Notes: generated from the letters alone by a model not told the origin. DNA of 64,000 nt from Lasiosphaeria ovina (GCA_033439765.1 JAULSN010000004.1:5280001-5344000), one strand, 5' to 3'; positions 39,959 to 52,743 are shown, numbered from the stretch's first letter. Made by a program: numbers and translations.

Positions 39959-41612
39959 CTATGAGGTGGGATCCCCTTCAGAGAAAACGAAGACAAAGGC
40001 ACGGCCTGAATAACAACCAACCGCTACAGCTGTTCCAGAAATAGCGTATGAGCATACGCGATATTCTTGAGGCAGCCGTAGAAGATTCTTTCCTTGATAT
40101 GTAACCCAGGTACTGTTCTCTCCTAGGCCATATGCTATAGGTCTGGGAGAGGAAGCTGGATTATTAGGTGAGCTAGTAGACAACGCCGTTGAGCAATCGC
40201 TATAGCCCTCCAGTGTTGATATGCATTGGCCGGTTGCTGGATCCCAGATCTTTACCGTTTCATCGTCCGAAGCTAATGCGAGCCGGGTAGCATCAGACGA
40301 CCAGGCCACTGAGCTAACTCTATGGCTATGGCCCTCTAATGTCGAGATATATTAGCCGACTGTTAGATCCGAGATCTTTACCGTCTTATCGCCCGAAACC
40401 AATACAAGTTGGGTAGCATCGTGTGACCAGGCCATTAAGCGGAAGATATAGCGATAATCCTTTAATGTTGATATACATCGGCCGGTTGCTAGATCCCAGA
40501 TCTTTACGGTATGATCAACCGAAGCTGATGCGAGCTGAGTAGCGTTGTGTGACCAGGCCACTGACTCGACCTAATCACTATGGCCCTCTAGTGTTGATAC
40601 GCATTGGCCGGTTGCTGGATCCCAGATCTTTATTGTACCATCGATCGGAGAACCAACGCGTGTTCCATAACATCTTATAGCTGATGCAAGCCGGGTGGCA
40701 TTATGCGACCATGCCACTAAGCTGACCCCATAGCGATGACCCTTCATTGTTGATATGGATTGGCCGGTTGCTGGATCCCAGATCTTTACCGTTGTATCAA
40801 ACGAAGCTGATGCAAGCCGGGTAGCATCGTGTCGCCAGGCCACTGAGTTAACCCTATTGCTATGGCCCTCTAATGTTAATATGCATCGACCGGTTGCTGG
40901 ATCCCAAATCTTTACCGTCTTATCGTCGGAAGCTGATGCGAGCCGGGTAGCGTCGTTTGACCAGGCCACTGACCAGACTCCATCGCGATGGCCCTGGAGT
41001 GTTGATACGCATCGGCCGGTTGTTGGATCCCAGATCTTTACCGTCTTATCATCGGAAGCTGATGCGAGCCGGGTAGCGTCGTGTGACCAGGCCACTGACC
41101 TGACCCAACGACTATGGCCTTCTAGTGTTGATATGCATCGGCCAGTTGTTGGATCCCAGATCTTTACTGTGCTGAATCCTGAAGTTGATATAAGCCGGGT
41201 AGCATTGTGCGACCAGGCCATTGAGCAGATAAAAATTTTATGGCCCATCGTATAACTATCGCCCAGCGTTGACACGCATCGGCCGGTTGCTGGATCCCAG
41301 ATCTTTACTGTCCTATCGTACGAGGCTGATGCGAGCTAGGCGGCATCGTGCGACCAGCCACTGAGTAGACCATATGGTTAGCGTCTTAAGGCATGCATTC
41401 CATTCTGCTTCTACAACTGGTTTTGTGTTAATCCAGTCAAGCTTTTCCACTTCCACTTGGAAAAGTTTCTTTACCAAGCTACCGGTTGGTGCAAACACGA
41501 GCGCTGATGTGTACGCTTGAAGAGGGGCTTGCTGTATTATCCAGCTGAAAGACAGAGCAAACCGGTGCGCATCCCGTGTGAGGGTTGTTAGCTGCCCCCG
41601 ATTGGCATGTCC
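39959..41612 (-). pseudogene. WD40-repeat tail of a NACHT/NWD-type NLR, broken
   Basis: The minus strand encodes the C-terminal half of a fungal STAND NLR. A connector (ALVFAPTGSLVKKLF, KPVVEAEWNACLKTL) leads into about ten near-identical WD40 repeats ([34 protein letters not shown]) and the usual capping sequence (LLRLPQEYRVCSYAISG ... GYCSGRAF-type end). Lesions are a single-base deletion near 41358, TAG at 41336, TAG at 40571 and TAA at 40352. Just upstream of 41612 there is an intron-like acceptor (GACTAAC...ATCTAG), but the NACHT domain was not found beyond it. The repeats are very similar to one another at the DNA level, as in fungal incompatibility receptors under concerted evolution. 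Non-functional. Confidence 0.85.
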
Positions 41613-43128
41613 CTAGATCTCTGTTAGTCTGGCTTTGGGAGTAAGCGTGTGGCGCAAGAGTCTCGACGGACGACTGGGAGCGGGGGTAAAGCGTACGGTG
41701 CGCTCACAATGTAAAGAGCAGCTAGTTGCAGCAGTTGTTCAAGGTAGGAGAAACGACGCTCAGCACACGATATACATTCTGAGCGGAATAGCAGGCTCCC
41801 CGCGTCTCGACTTGAAGTTAGTCGAACATTAAGCAGTAATAATCGCGACTGGGAGAACTTGGACTGAGCTGCGGGAGCGGGAAGTGATTGCACCGTTTTT
41901 ATCACCTCCTTACGTCACTAAAATATTCGTGCTTCGAGTCAGCCGTCTCCTTGACGTGGTTGTAGGCCTCATTGCAGGTAATCGCCCAGTAATCGGTCAT
42001 CTATCATGCTTATGCACTTCTGCAGCGTCTCCCCGCACCTGTTGTGCTCGGATGAGGTTCTTGCGTCTGGATGATGCTGATTCAACAGGACCAAGGTCGT
42101 CAAACACAGAGCTGGTGATGCATTTATTGCCGCGCGCCAGCCGCATGGTATTTGTAGGCCTCACTGGTAAATATCGACTCTATTCTGAGTGTAGTGAGGT
42201 AGTGAGAGCGAACAACCCTCGAAATCACGGTTGTTAATCACGGCGACTAGTCTGGTGATGTTGGGCGTATAGGTTGCCAAATGAGAGATACAGATGCTTC
42301 CAGTTCGAGCAGATAGAAAGATCATGAGATGGGGTTGGGAGGGCCGGGAACTTGCTAGGGACAGGCAGGAAGGTAGAAGAACTGCGTAACAATTTATTTC
42401 ATTACGCGCTCACACCGTTTGATAGCAAGCCTCGGCGCCTGACCGCATATTAGCCTGGAAACTGGTGCAACCTCGTTGAAGGCCTCAGTGCGTCGGAACA
42501 ATCCAGTCGCCGTGTCTTCAGGAGAGACCGGTTTACAGTGGTCAGGCCGGCGTGGATGAACAAGGGACCTGAACGAGGTGTGTGAAAGCGGAGAAAAGGG
42601 GTGATGGCCGGGAAAGCACGAGGGTGCTCTGTTTGCTTTATGGCGGAAAGGGAATTGAAGACACCGGATCAGAGAGGTCGACCAGTCAGGACGTGGCGTC
42701 TTTGTCTGTTACGTATTTCCTGCTACTCTTCCTGCCCTCCCCTTTTTGTTCCCTTGCGCAGCCCTTGCGTACGTCGTTGTTGTCTATCCCCTCCTCAACG
42801 TACTTCCCCGTAGTATAGGGGCGTTTGGTGGGTTTATTCCGGTCGTGGTCAAAGGAGTGGTGTGCCATGCTGGTGGGATGACGACTCGAACTGGGGCCGG
42901 CTTGACCTGCCAGGGTGGTTACCGTCGCGTGGTCTTACCCGGTAGTGATTGCACAGAAGCGGTTGTCGTACACCGTGCTTCCGCCGGCAGAAGAAGTTTA
43001 TCGCTAGTGCCGCTAGGCCTCGCTCCGGAAACAGAGTCAGATGGAGTGCGACAAGCCTTTTGTTGGCCGCGTTCTCGCAGCCGCATATTTCCTCCCTCGT
43101 ACTTAAACCCCTTGCGGAGGGAGCTAAG
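41613..43128. other. Intergenic, nothing assignable
   Basis: The N-terminal part of the WD40 receptor should lie here but no NACHT or P-loop sequence is recognisable. Several short open frames exist on both strands without coding character. Confidence 0.35.
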
Positions 43129-43362
43129 CTACCCGTCGAGATGATCCCGAAGCCGCTTCAGCTCCGGATCGCTTGTGTGAATCCACCGGGGCGGCTCGCT
43201 AGGCTCCTCAACGTTGATGAATGGGACCTCGTACCGGCTTCGCTCCTGCTTCTCCTTGATGTTGTTGAGAATCTGCATCCACTTGTCTCGGAGCCTCTTG
43301 CTCTCCTCGAGCGAAGAGACTGCCCGGGGCCAGGTATAGGCGGTCTGGATTGTCTCGGCCAT
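43129..43362 (-). CDS. Small hypothetical protein, 77 residues
   Basis: ATG 43362 opens a compact frame encoding a charged, probably helical peptide (AVSSLEESKRLRDKWMQILNNIKEKQERSRYE, then VEEPSEPPRWIHTSDPELKRL). Composition and codon use look coding, and the ATG sits in a GGCCATC... context. There is no signal peptide and no family I recognise. It could be a genuine small gene or a fragment of a larger decayed one. A tandem repeat lies directly upstream. Confidence 0.3.
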   Translation of the reverse strand: MAETIQTAYTWPRAVSSLEESKRLRDKWMQILNNIKEKQERSRYEVPFINVEEPSEPPRWIHTSDPELKRLRDHLDG

Positions 43363-43382
43363 CTAAGACGTTTACTTACGTC

Positions 43383-43535
43383 CTATAGCACCACACACAC
43401 CAAGGTCAGCAATTGTCGCCATCTCATCCAACTCAGAAACATCCACTTACCCCCTATATCACTACACATACCAAAGTCAAATTATCACCGTCTCATCCAT
43501 CTCGAAAACATCCACTCACCCGCTACCTGACCACA
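43383..43535. repeat. Tandem repeat of about 70-75-bp units
   Basis: CCTATA(G/T)CAC(C/T)ACACA...ACCAA(G/A)GTCA...CATC(T/C)CATCCA...AACATCCACT is repeated about 2.3 times just upstream of the small ORF ending at 43129. Confidence 0.65.
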
Positions 43536-44955
43536 AACGACTTTGGCTGGGACTCCAACTATTCCTCTTCCACCCAGCCTGACCACCTCGGGGCCAACAC
43601 CTCTTTCTTATCCTCCCCACCGTATTTTACCCGCCACCTGCCCTTAAATCCTACCGCAGCACTCGAGCCGTCACCTCTCTCGTCCTCCAACCTTGCAACA
43701 GGCCCTCTTCTGTAGCCGTCAAGAAGACTAGCCTCCCCAAAGTATATAAGCTCCAGATCGTCCCACTCTGCAACTATCTTACCCAACCCCGTCTCTCAAC
43801 CCCAGCCAACATTCTCACGTATATCGGGAGGATTCGGGAGGATACTCGGATACAAACTAGTCCGACATAGACAGAAACCAAGCCGCCCAGAACACGCCTC
43901 TTCTTCGAGTAGACCCAGTACCCAAACTATCCGGACCGCCAGCATCGTCACCTCCGCTGACATCCGTCCAACACGGAACTATAAGGTACATCTTTCCGCC
44001 CCCGCCGGCTCTAGCAGTATTGATCAAACCTGGAAGCAGCGTCGTCGCCCTTACGTACGACGCGGGATTCAGCATGGGCTCAAGATCGTCCTATACCTGG
44101 CCAGGTAAGTCGGCTCTGCGGTATCCCTCCACCCATGCCTTGACCTGTCGCTCACAATTTGTAGTGATAGAGTCCGGAAGCGGTCTCCTCGGCCCTAACC
44201 TCAGTCATTATAGGCCGGAAGCGAGTCTTACGCCCCCCAGCGGATCAAGATTGGTTATGGCCTGTCCGCTCTTATTCCAGAACAGCGCGAGCTGAAGAGG
44301 CAGCGAGACTATGCTCTGCATGCGATAAGTCGCGGACCGCTTTTGCGTGGAGGCCCGGTGGTTGAAAACTTGGCGATGACGACATGGCCTGGGACCTCTC
44401 CGCCCTCGGCATGACCCTCCAACGAAACTCACTAACACCTCCGGCTCAAGAGAGTTTCAAGCCCTTGCGTTGCCGTCGTACACCGTGAAGCGAGGCGAGT
44501 TCAATACCGCGGGGAAAAGCCGAGAACGAAGCCTAGGAACCCAAAGCCAGGGGTTTGCGGGGCCGTAGCTGCGGCTTGGGACTTTGGGCGCTCGGCGTCA
44601 CACGCGGCTGACGGAGCGGGTGCTCGTTTGTTCGATAAGGAGGGCAATCATGTCTTATCGGTCGCTACGAGGAGCGCGATGACGAAGGGCCATCCCGGCA
44701 TGGTGAGTTTGCCGCAAGCGATGGCTAATGTCGCTAGAGATAGGCACCTGGTGTTCTGGTAACGGAGGAGGAGAGAATGCCATAGAACCGAACTCACACA
44801 AGTTTTGGTCTTGCTATCCCGCTTGCTATCCCCCCTGAGTGCGGCCCATCAGGTCTCCTACCCAGGCGTCGCAGTCCCACTCAACCCAATATGCGCGTTT
44901 TTCGCGTTAACGAGCAACGTATCGGGACCTCGGGAGCCAAAGGAAAGACCGGCAC
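43536..44955. other. Intergenic, nothing assignable
   Basis: No supported gene. It is pyrimidine-rich from 43550 to 43900 and otherwise unremarkable. Confidence 0.35.
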
Positions 44956-45351
44956 ATGGGCTTCCATGGCCGTTGGGGCACTTTAGGGCGAGCAACACTC
45001 ATTTATGCGCGACCTCAAATCGTTCTTTTAGGTGCTATTCTGGATATACATTCACTTCGACGGGCCAAAGAAGGCCAGAATCGTTTCGCAGTTCGACAAG
45101 TAGAACTACGTCGATACGGACGAGCGTGCAGAGGATCTAGCTGGGATGAAACTGATCGTTGTGTCAAAGGAGGAGATATTCGTGAAGACAACTACCAACT
45201 ACTTCACGCCATACTACCAGCCCCTTGCGCCATTGATGAACAGCCTACGGAAGGTAGTTTTCCCTGGGGACAAGCCGTGGAAACGTGAAAACGAGAGGCT
45301 CTCCTCTGGGATGGGAGGAATTCTCCAGAAGGGGCGGGAGGACTCGAAGTG
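44956..45351 (+). pseudogene. Unidentified gene fragment with a TAG
   Basis: A frame reading FWIYIHFDGPKKARIVSQFDK, TAG, NYVDTDERAEDLAGMKLIVV... runs to TGA at 45350. The preceding MRDLKSFF segment lies in another frame, possibly joined by a lost intron near 45031. Residue patterns look protein-like, but I recognise no family. Sequence around 44950-45005 recurs, diverged, around 45440-45510, so the locus may be partly duplicated. Confidence 0.35.
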
Positions 45352-45739
45352 ATGGGCGTTAGGTGGGTAGGACAACGGCCGGTGTATGACTTACTAGAGT
45401 AGGGTAGAAGAGTGATAGGCCGGCCGCGTTGGTAACGAAGGAAAAGATCCGGCGCAAGGGCGTCCATGGCCATTGGCGTGCTTGTTGGCGAGCAGCACTC
45501 GTTCATACACACGAACAACGGAACTGCCGCACCCCGCAAGGCTCTAGCGCCAAAGTTTTGTTGTCTTTGCTCCTCCCTCCATCATTGCACATACCCACCA
45601 AGACATCTCTAGCCCTCCTAAAGCCCTCAAGCGGCCTCGTGTGGTACAGAACATCTTGTCCCAGATTCCTAAGCATCGTGCTTGATTTGTAGCTAGTGCG
45701 AATAAAAAAATGGATAACAACCGATGCTATACCCGGCCC

Positions 45740-46027
45740 ACCAGAGCGGAACCTGTTGGACAATCTTAAAATCCCCCCCATTGATCTTCCGCCCTTTCAT
45801 CGCTTCACCATCCATAATCCTGTCAACATAGGCGTCACCGACAAAGCTATGCCGGTCTCTCTCCACCGGGCGTAAGACCACCGGCGCCTTTTATCTGAAA
45901 AGAATCGCGATGAAATCGCTCTTTTATATATATATAGCGGGCCTAACCCAAGCCTGCTATCGTCGGTGACGAACAAGGTCCTCCCCTTCCGTAAAATTTG
46001 CTTCCTATACTTTTTTAGATGTCCCAC
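45740..46027 (-). pseudogene. C-terminal remnant of a HET-domain protein
   Basis: On the minus strand, GRTLFVTDDSRLGLGP in one frame and VVLRPVERDRHSFVGDAYVDRIMDGEAM in another match the conserved C-terminal motifs of large fungal HET proteins. The two motifs are normally about 20-25 residues apart and separated by a VLFG-type segment. Here the segment between is altered and the frame differs. The HET domain itself is absent. It is probably unrelated to the HET N-terminal fragment at 3 kb. Confidence 0.65.
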
Positions 46028-47149
46028 GAGAAGTATATAAATTGTACCTGAATCTCTCGACCCCCCCCGACCCCCCCCCGACCCCCTTCCCTTCTACTAG
46101 CAAGGACCCCACACCAAGATAGCAGCGCGGCATCTTCCGAGGTTCAGTCCTCTTCCTCAATACGCTCCTATCTGCGAAATACCTTCTAGGCGAGGCCTAG
46201 ATACGTACTACCAGTCCGTACCCGCAGCAATCTCGTTGGATTCATATATTAGATCTATGACCGAGTCCTGCCAAGGTAATCCTATGCCCCGGGTTAGGTA
46301 GCTGCTTCCTGTAGTAATTGTTCCATCACTGAGGAGCGAAATAGTAACGTTGGGGTGACTGACGGCCAACCTGCTGCGCTGTCCCTAGCCCTCTTTCCGT
46401 ACCGTTATGCTTCCACTGTTCACCTCCAATTACTGCTATTCCCAATACTCTGTTTCTACAACATAGTTGGTGAACGTTATATCTGCAGTGGGCTGTTTAC
46501 CAGAGACCTAAATTTCAACTCGGATACATCAGAGTCACGCTCTAAGAACCAACGGCATTTTCAGTGGGTCTGTTAAAGGTGGTTGCTTGTATGGGCGAAA
46601 GAAAACGGTTGTACTTGGCGGTGGACCGGTCCCGAAATTGGGTCCGCAACCACATCCTATTTTAGATTATGGTAAGTATCTCCGGGCCCTAAGGATCGCT
46701 TCCCTGAACCCACCTCGGCTCAGGGCGGTGCTCGCTGCGCCTCACCCTCGGCTCAGGCTCTGCGACTAATCCGGACTTGGTCAGAAAATGTTGTGGGTGA
46801 CTATAGAAGCAGGTAATCTTTTCACACACCTATTGTTTACAATGATAGTACAGTGATTGTCACAGCTTCTTCCTCCTGCTTGTGCTAAGTCTAGTTGAGA
46901 ACACTCAAGGTGTTTGAAATTAATAAAATTTTGTGAGCTATTTAGTTCATTCATCATACAAAGCAAAGCCCGTCCATAATTATTTAGATGAAAGCAATGC
47001 AGCTGGCAATAGCCACCTTTAGATATTCCGACCAAAGATTCCCACATAATAAGAACCAACCCCCCATAAGAGATTATCCCGTTATCCGGTTTCGTTTGCA
47101 TCATTACATGACATAACATCATTTACCAAGGTACCTACTCACACACGAA
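46028..47149. other. Intergenic, with C-rich tracts
   Basis: C-runs occur at 46060-46085 (CCCCCCCCGACCCCCCCCCGACCCCC). No gene supported. Includes the 3' flank of the large ankyrin gene. Confidence 0.4.
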
Positions 47150-50100
47150 TCAGTCCAGCTCGCCCGTGATGTAGCCAATCTGTCTCCGCTGGTCGACGCC
47201 TCCGCTGGCGAGCTTGGCGGCGAGGCTGCTCTGGCTGTCAACGAGCTTCTTGTGCTCCGTGATGCGCTTGACGGTGCGGGCGTCGCTGGCTGAGTCGAAG
47301 CGCTCAATGGCCTCGCGCTCCTTGATCCGGAGGGCGCTGAGCTGCTTGGCGTTGGCGACCTGCTGGGCCGCGAGCGACTGCTCCCACTCGATCATATTGT
47401 GCTGCCGTTTCGACTCGAGCTGCAGCTCCGAGTCGGCCACGAGACGCGCGCGTGTCAGTCCGGCCTGCGTCAGCTGCTGCTCGTGCGCGATGGCCGCCTC
47501 GCGCTCAGCATTGCGTCGCCGCAGCTCCGCCGCGAAGCCCTCGTCCTCAATCATCTGCCGCGCCTTGATCCCCCCAATCATGTCTTCGTGCTGCCGTCGC
47601 GCCCGTGCATCCTCCATTTCCGCCCGGGTCAGGTAAATCTGGTTCTGGATTTGCGCGATTTCCTTTGTACGGGCAAGCGCAACTTCGTGTGCCCGCCGCT
47701 CGCGCTCTGCCCTCAGGAGCTCTTCGGGGAGGTTCACGGATCCTGCAGGCTGCGCGCCCTCGTTCGCGTAGAACACATCGAGGGCGCGGTTGGCGTGGAG
47801 CAAGTTGAGGAGCTCCGAGGTCATGTCGGACTGCTTCATTACCCGTGCAACATACTGCGAGGGCGAGTACGTATATGTACCGTCATCAAAGTGGTTGTAC
47901 GACTCGTTGATGTGCTTCCACATGCCGACTTTAAGAAGGGCCCGGGTTGTTGGGATGGGGTCCTTAGACTCCAATGCAAGATGTAGCACAGTTTTGCCCT
48001 TCAGCTTTATCTTGAGATCGCTGCCATGTTGAATTAGGAGACTCATCGCCTTAACCATCACTTTCTCTTGCGCGGGCGAAATCGGCCCAGCATGTGCTGC
48101 CTTAAAGCAAATCTCGCCGAGGGCACTACGGCCGTCGTGAAGGTGGCTTGGGAAGTCAACCTCGTGCCCATGTTCAATGAGCAGGCTCATAGTCTTCACG
48201 TTCAGCTCCCTGGCTGCGTTGTGCAGTGAGCCGTCATTGACTGATGGTTCGGCCGTTAGGATCATCGATATCATCGAATAGCCCAAGTCGCCGCCAATCT
48301 TGGTCGCCATGGTCATCGGCGTATTTTCCGTGATATCCGCGACATCGACCTCAGCGCCCTCAAGAAGGAGCAACTTCACGAGATCGAGACGATTTGCCTT
48401 GATGGCTAGCATGAGTGGCGTCATCTTGGACAAGGCCGTCACGAAGTTGACTTTGGCGCGACGTTCGATCAGGAGCTCAATGACGGAACTGCTGACCCTC
48501 TTCTGGGGTTGGAAGAGTGCCCAAAACAACAGAGTAACTTGCTCATCTTCGTCAATCTCGTCGACCACTCGCATGTTCGTGACCTGGTCATGATAAAACC
48601 CGGCATAGAGTAGCGTTTGCAGCATTTTTGCCGAGCGAGGAAATTTGGCCAATGCGCGGAAAATGACTGGGACAGACCCAGGGGGCGTGTACAACGGGTC
48701 GAGCCGCTCTTCTCCGTCGTGATACTCAGCAAATAAGGTCACTAATAGAAGGGTATCTTCTTCTGATAGATCCGCGTCGAAGATGTAAGGGAATGCCATA
48801 GAGATGGCACGAGAGTCTGGTTTCCGCTCGAGAACTTGCTGGATGAGTTCGGAGTCGGCAATCTTCGCTGCTTTCTGGACCACCAAGCCATCTTGGTAGC
48901 TGACGTCGGCTTTGTTGTGCAAGAGAAGACTGCCAAACCGGCGAGCTATCTCGTCATTGTGTGATCCATAAGAGTCGATGGCTGTGCTAAGAGCCAGCGA
49001 GAGACTCTCTCCTTCGGCGCCCTTTTCGAGTAGCATCTTGGCAATTTGGAAGCCCTGCTCGGTGAGCCATGTCGACGAAGTCTCGGGAGTAAAAGCCTGC
49101 TGGAATGCCCACGAAACATCCTTGGCCGGAATGTCGAACTCCAAGAGGACCGCCAAGACATCGACCAAAAGTAGCTGGGCAGCATCGGTAAGCGTCTGGC
49201 AGCCGTTGGCCAACGGCGAGGCGCCGTTCTTCAGCATGAGCCGAATGAGACGAAGGTCTGGGTCGTCCTTCACAACCTTGTTCAAAGCGGTGTGAAGTAT
49301 TTCGGTGATTGGCAGCCCAACCTGGAACAGCCACTCAACGACCTGATATCTCGGTTCCCGGCTCAGCTTGCGACTGGCCTTCAGTGCCTTCAGCAGTGTA
49401 TCGCTAGAGGGATTTTGTTGGCGGTCGCTGACTCGCTCCACGCCGAGCATCAGTTTCAGGCTGCCCATGAACGTGCTGCGCGTAGCATTCCAGATGGCAT
49501 CCCCGGAATTGTAGTCGACGCTGGCCCCAAACTCGAGAAGCAGCCTCACTAATGCCTCGCCATCGTCGCCGAACTTTGCGGCCGAAACCAACTGTTCGTC
49601 AACCACTTCGCCGTTGACCCCCTTTTTGAGAAGGAGACGGAAAACGTCTCCACGTCTCTTCAAGTCGCCAATCTCGGTTGCCGCTTGGAAGCCTCTTTCG
49701 AGCGTTTGCTTCTGCATCGCGACTTTGCTGCCAAGCAACATTTTGAGGACAGCTGGCGCGCCTGATCTGCAGGCTTCGACAACGGCTTGGCCGTCCTTAT
49801 GCTCGGGACGAGCTCCATGCTCTATCAAAAATGCTCCGAGAGCTACGTCTCCGTCCGAAGCGGCGGTTTGTAACGCGTCGGAAAGTGTGCCTGTTGCGTC
49901 CGAGACCCCCCTTTTGACAAGTGCTGTACAGATTGCTATTCGCGTTTCCCGGTTTTGCAGTTTCATGGCATCGAGAAACAACTTGCCAAGTACGGTGATA
50001 TCGTACTTCTTGGGCGTTCTATCGAGCACGAGACTGACTAGGTCCATTCTTTCCTTCTTCAATGCCCGGGTAACGGCCTCCCCATCCGTAGAGTCAGCAT

Positions 50101-52743
50101 GCCCTGCGAGTAGGTTAATTAGTGAAATGTCGCAGGGCTGTTTGTCGTCGCCAGCGTATGTGTCTATTGCATATGCTAGGGCACGGTTGGTCTCGAATGC
50201 CGGAGCACCGGCCTCTATGAGCGTCCGCGTAAAAACAAGACGGTCCCCGGGGTTCTGGATATTGAGCGAGTGACGAAGAGCCAACGCTACTGATTCAGTG
50301 GTTATTGTAGTCTTGAAGAGAAGATCTGACAAGGGCGTGTCGGCAGCTCTCACGACCAAACAGAGCACTGCCGCCTGGTTGGTGTTTGGGTTGGCCCCGG
50401 CCGAAATGAGAGACTGAAAGACGGCAAGAATACGCTGGTCATGCGGCATCTTCGATAGCATTTCTGCTTCCTTGTGCAACGCGGCGTCGAGTGACTCCTG
50501 GTGTCTTGAACGTTGGAGGATTGACTTGACCTTGACAACTTTATTGGCATCTGTGTGCATGTCACAGAGAGCCATCAAGCCGAGGTTCAGAGCCGCAAGA
50601 GTAGGTTTTCCGTGTTGTAAGACCAGTTCAAGTACGGCTGGGTTGGGATTATTGACAGCTGTGGCAGGTTAGATATGGCTCGCGTGCAGTTGGATCAGGG
50701 GAACATACCGAGATTGACGGGTTTTCCTTTGTCAAAGTTGGCGTCAACTCGCCCATGCTCAAGAAGCACCTTCACTGGAGGCATGTCGATTTCCTTCTCA
50801 GCCAGAAGATGTATCAGAGCCTCTGAACCTTCTGTACCCTCCAAGCCGGCACCTGCTCCAACCAACAACCTCAGCATCTGATATCGGGTTCGCTTGTCAT
50901 CCACAAGGACAGCCCTGGCCAAAGCGGCAGCTGTTGTTTGAGGTGACGGTCTGTTCTTGAGCAGGGTCTCCAGAAGGGTGATGTCCTTAATGGCAATCGC
51001 AGACAAGATGCCGGCACCGTCATTAAAATTCACATCGGCGTTATGACGTAGCAAAAGACTTATTAAATGCTCGTCTCGTCGCGATGACTGGTCTGCGATG
51101 GCCTGATCCAAGGCAATCGAGAGACAAGGGCCGCCAACGCCGGCTGAAAGGAGACACTCGGTCATCAGATAGCGATCGTTGGCCAAGAGGTAACGAGTTT
51201 CGGGGAACACCAGACTGAGTGTGTCCGTAGACGGCTTTCCGACCAGGAGCTTCTTTACCATCGGCAGGCTGCCCATTCTTATCGCATTCACCAACGCCAA
51301 CCCGTTCTTGTGGTCCACCGAAGCCATCTCATGCCGACTGTAGACCATCCCGCGGTTGCCGTTTCGAGTGTCGGGGTTAGAGGGATGCCTCGATCCTGGG
51401 AAAAATGGCGTGACCAGAAGCTCGACTGACTGAATATCGCCGGCCTGCACGGCGTCAATCAAGGCATCGTGAAGAGCTGTCCCCGCTGCGCCCTTGCGTA
51501 GCAACATGCTCAGAAGGGCGTGGCGCTCTTCCGGGGCTATCGCTTTCGGTATGACTCGGACGCATTCAGATGCCGACGTCGCACTCAGCGTTGAGTTCTC
51601 GGTTAACAGCAGGTTCATTAGACCTGTCTGCCCTCTCGAGATGGCATGCCGGAGAATGCTGGCGTCTTGGTACTCCAGTGACGCTCCGTAGGCGACGAGC
51701 AAGTTGATCATGTCATGGGACTCCGTCTTGCAAGCCTGGGACAACGCTTCCGAGACGGGATCACCAAAGGCCCCCGCACAGAGGAAGGCCTCGGCCAAGA
51801 TTAACTTCTCCTTGGGTCCCACTTTAGAGCGCTCAAACAAGTCGGTGAAGCTCTGCATAAGGCCGGGGCTTCCTGCGATGGGCGGGTTGTCACCGGTGAG
51901 GATGGCAAGCGAAATATCTAGCCTTCTTTGTGCGATAGCTGTCCTCAGAGCCTCGGCGGTGTTGTGGTTGCCGTTGGCGGATGCCCTGCTCAGCCTCAGG
52001 ACGGTCTCGAAGCAGCCCTTCCGTGCCGCATCAACCATACACATGCTTAGCCATTCCAACGAAGGCTTCCCTGGGGACTGCAGGATGAGGCCGATCAGGT
52101 CCGCGTAGCCCCCCAAGATACACAGTTGTCGGAAAGAGTCCAGGCCATCCTGTGTATTGGCGGCGTTCGCGCCCCGGTACAGCAGCATCTGAACCATTGC
52201 CACATCACCGGATTGTATCGCAGCCTGGAACGCGACATCGAGAGTCTGGGAGTCTGCATACCGAGCCAACACGGCCACCATGTCGTGCTGGCGGTTCTCA
52301 ATAGCCTTTCGCAAGGTGCGTCGGGGTTGCATCAACTCCATACTGCGTTTCCTCGGCAATAGACTTGATCTATTCTTCACGTTTGACTGGTTATTAATAT
52401 TCCCGCCGGCGGCAAGCAGCTTGGCAATGATAGCCTCAGCGATGCCGGGTGACCCGCGGTTGCTGACATGAGCCTCGAGGGCCTCGAGGAGCTCCTGCGG
52501 CTCCCATGTCTTCTTACTAGGATTTGTGTTGAAAACTCGCTTGAGACCGCCCTGGGATTTGTCTGCGCTGGCGTTCAAGCGCTGCCGTTTCAACAGCTCC
52601 TCGGCGTTGAAGTCGTCGTCGGGCCTCCGAACGGTCGGCGGTGGCGAGGCGGGAGAGATGGGCGCCGTCACGGGGTGGACACCACAATCACTGGCGAGCT
52701 CCTGGAGCCGTGCCCGGACATCGTGGCCCGTGTACGACGCCAT
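47150..52743 (-). CDS. Large ankyrin-repeat protein with C-terminal coiled coil, 1847 residues
   Basis: Two exons, 52743-50709 and 50658-47150, flank a 50-bp intron (GTATGT...CCACAG) that preserves the frame across PVNL-AVNNPNPAV. The start is ATG 52743 (MASYTGHDVRARLQEL); upstream there is no in-frame ATG before stops. Residues ~80-1600 are a continuous series of divergent ankyrin-like repeats (LLLRKGAAGTALHDALIDAV, LLRHNADVNFNDGAGILSAI). Better canonical repeats come near the end (MTPLMLAIKANRLDLVKLLLLEGAEVDVADITENTPMTMAT). Residues ~1660-1830 form a long Arg/Glu-rich coiled coil. There is no signal peptide, membrane segment or NACHT domain. This is a typical fungal giant ankyrin scaffold of unknown partner. 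It is intact, unlike the ankyrin fragment at 4.6 kb. Confidence 0.88.

Noticed and set aside
41624..41905. 93-codon minus-strand frame upstream of the WD40 pseudogene
   Set aside because: It overlaps the inferred intron and contains no NACHT, P-loop or other receptor motif.
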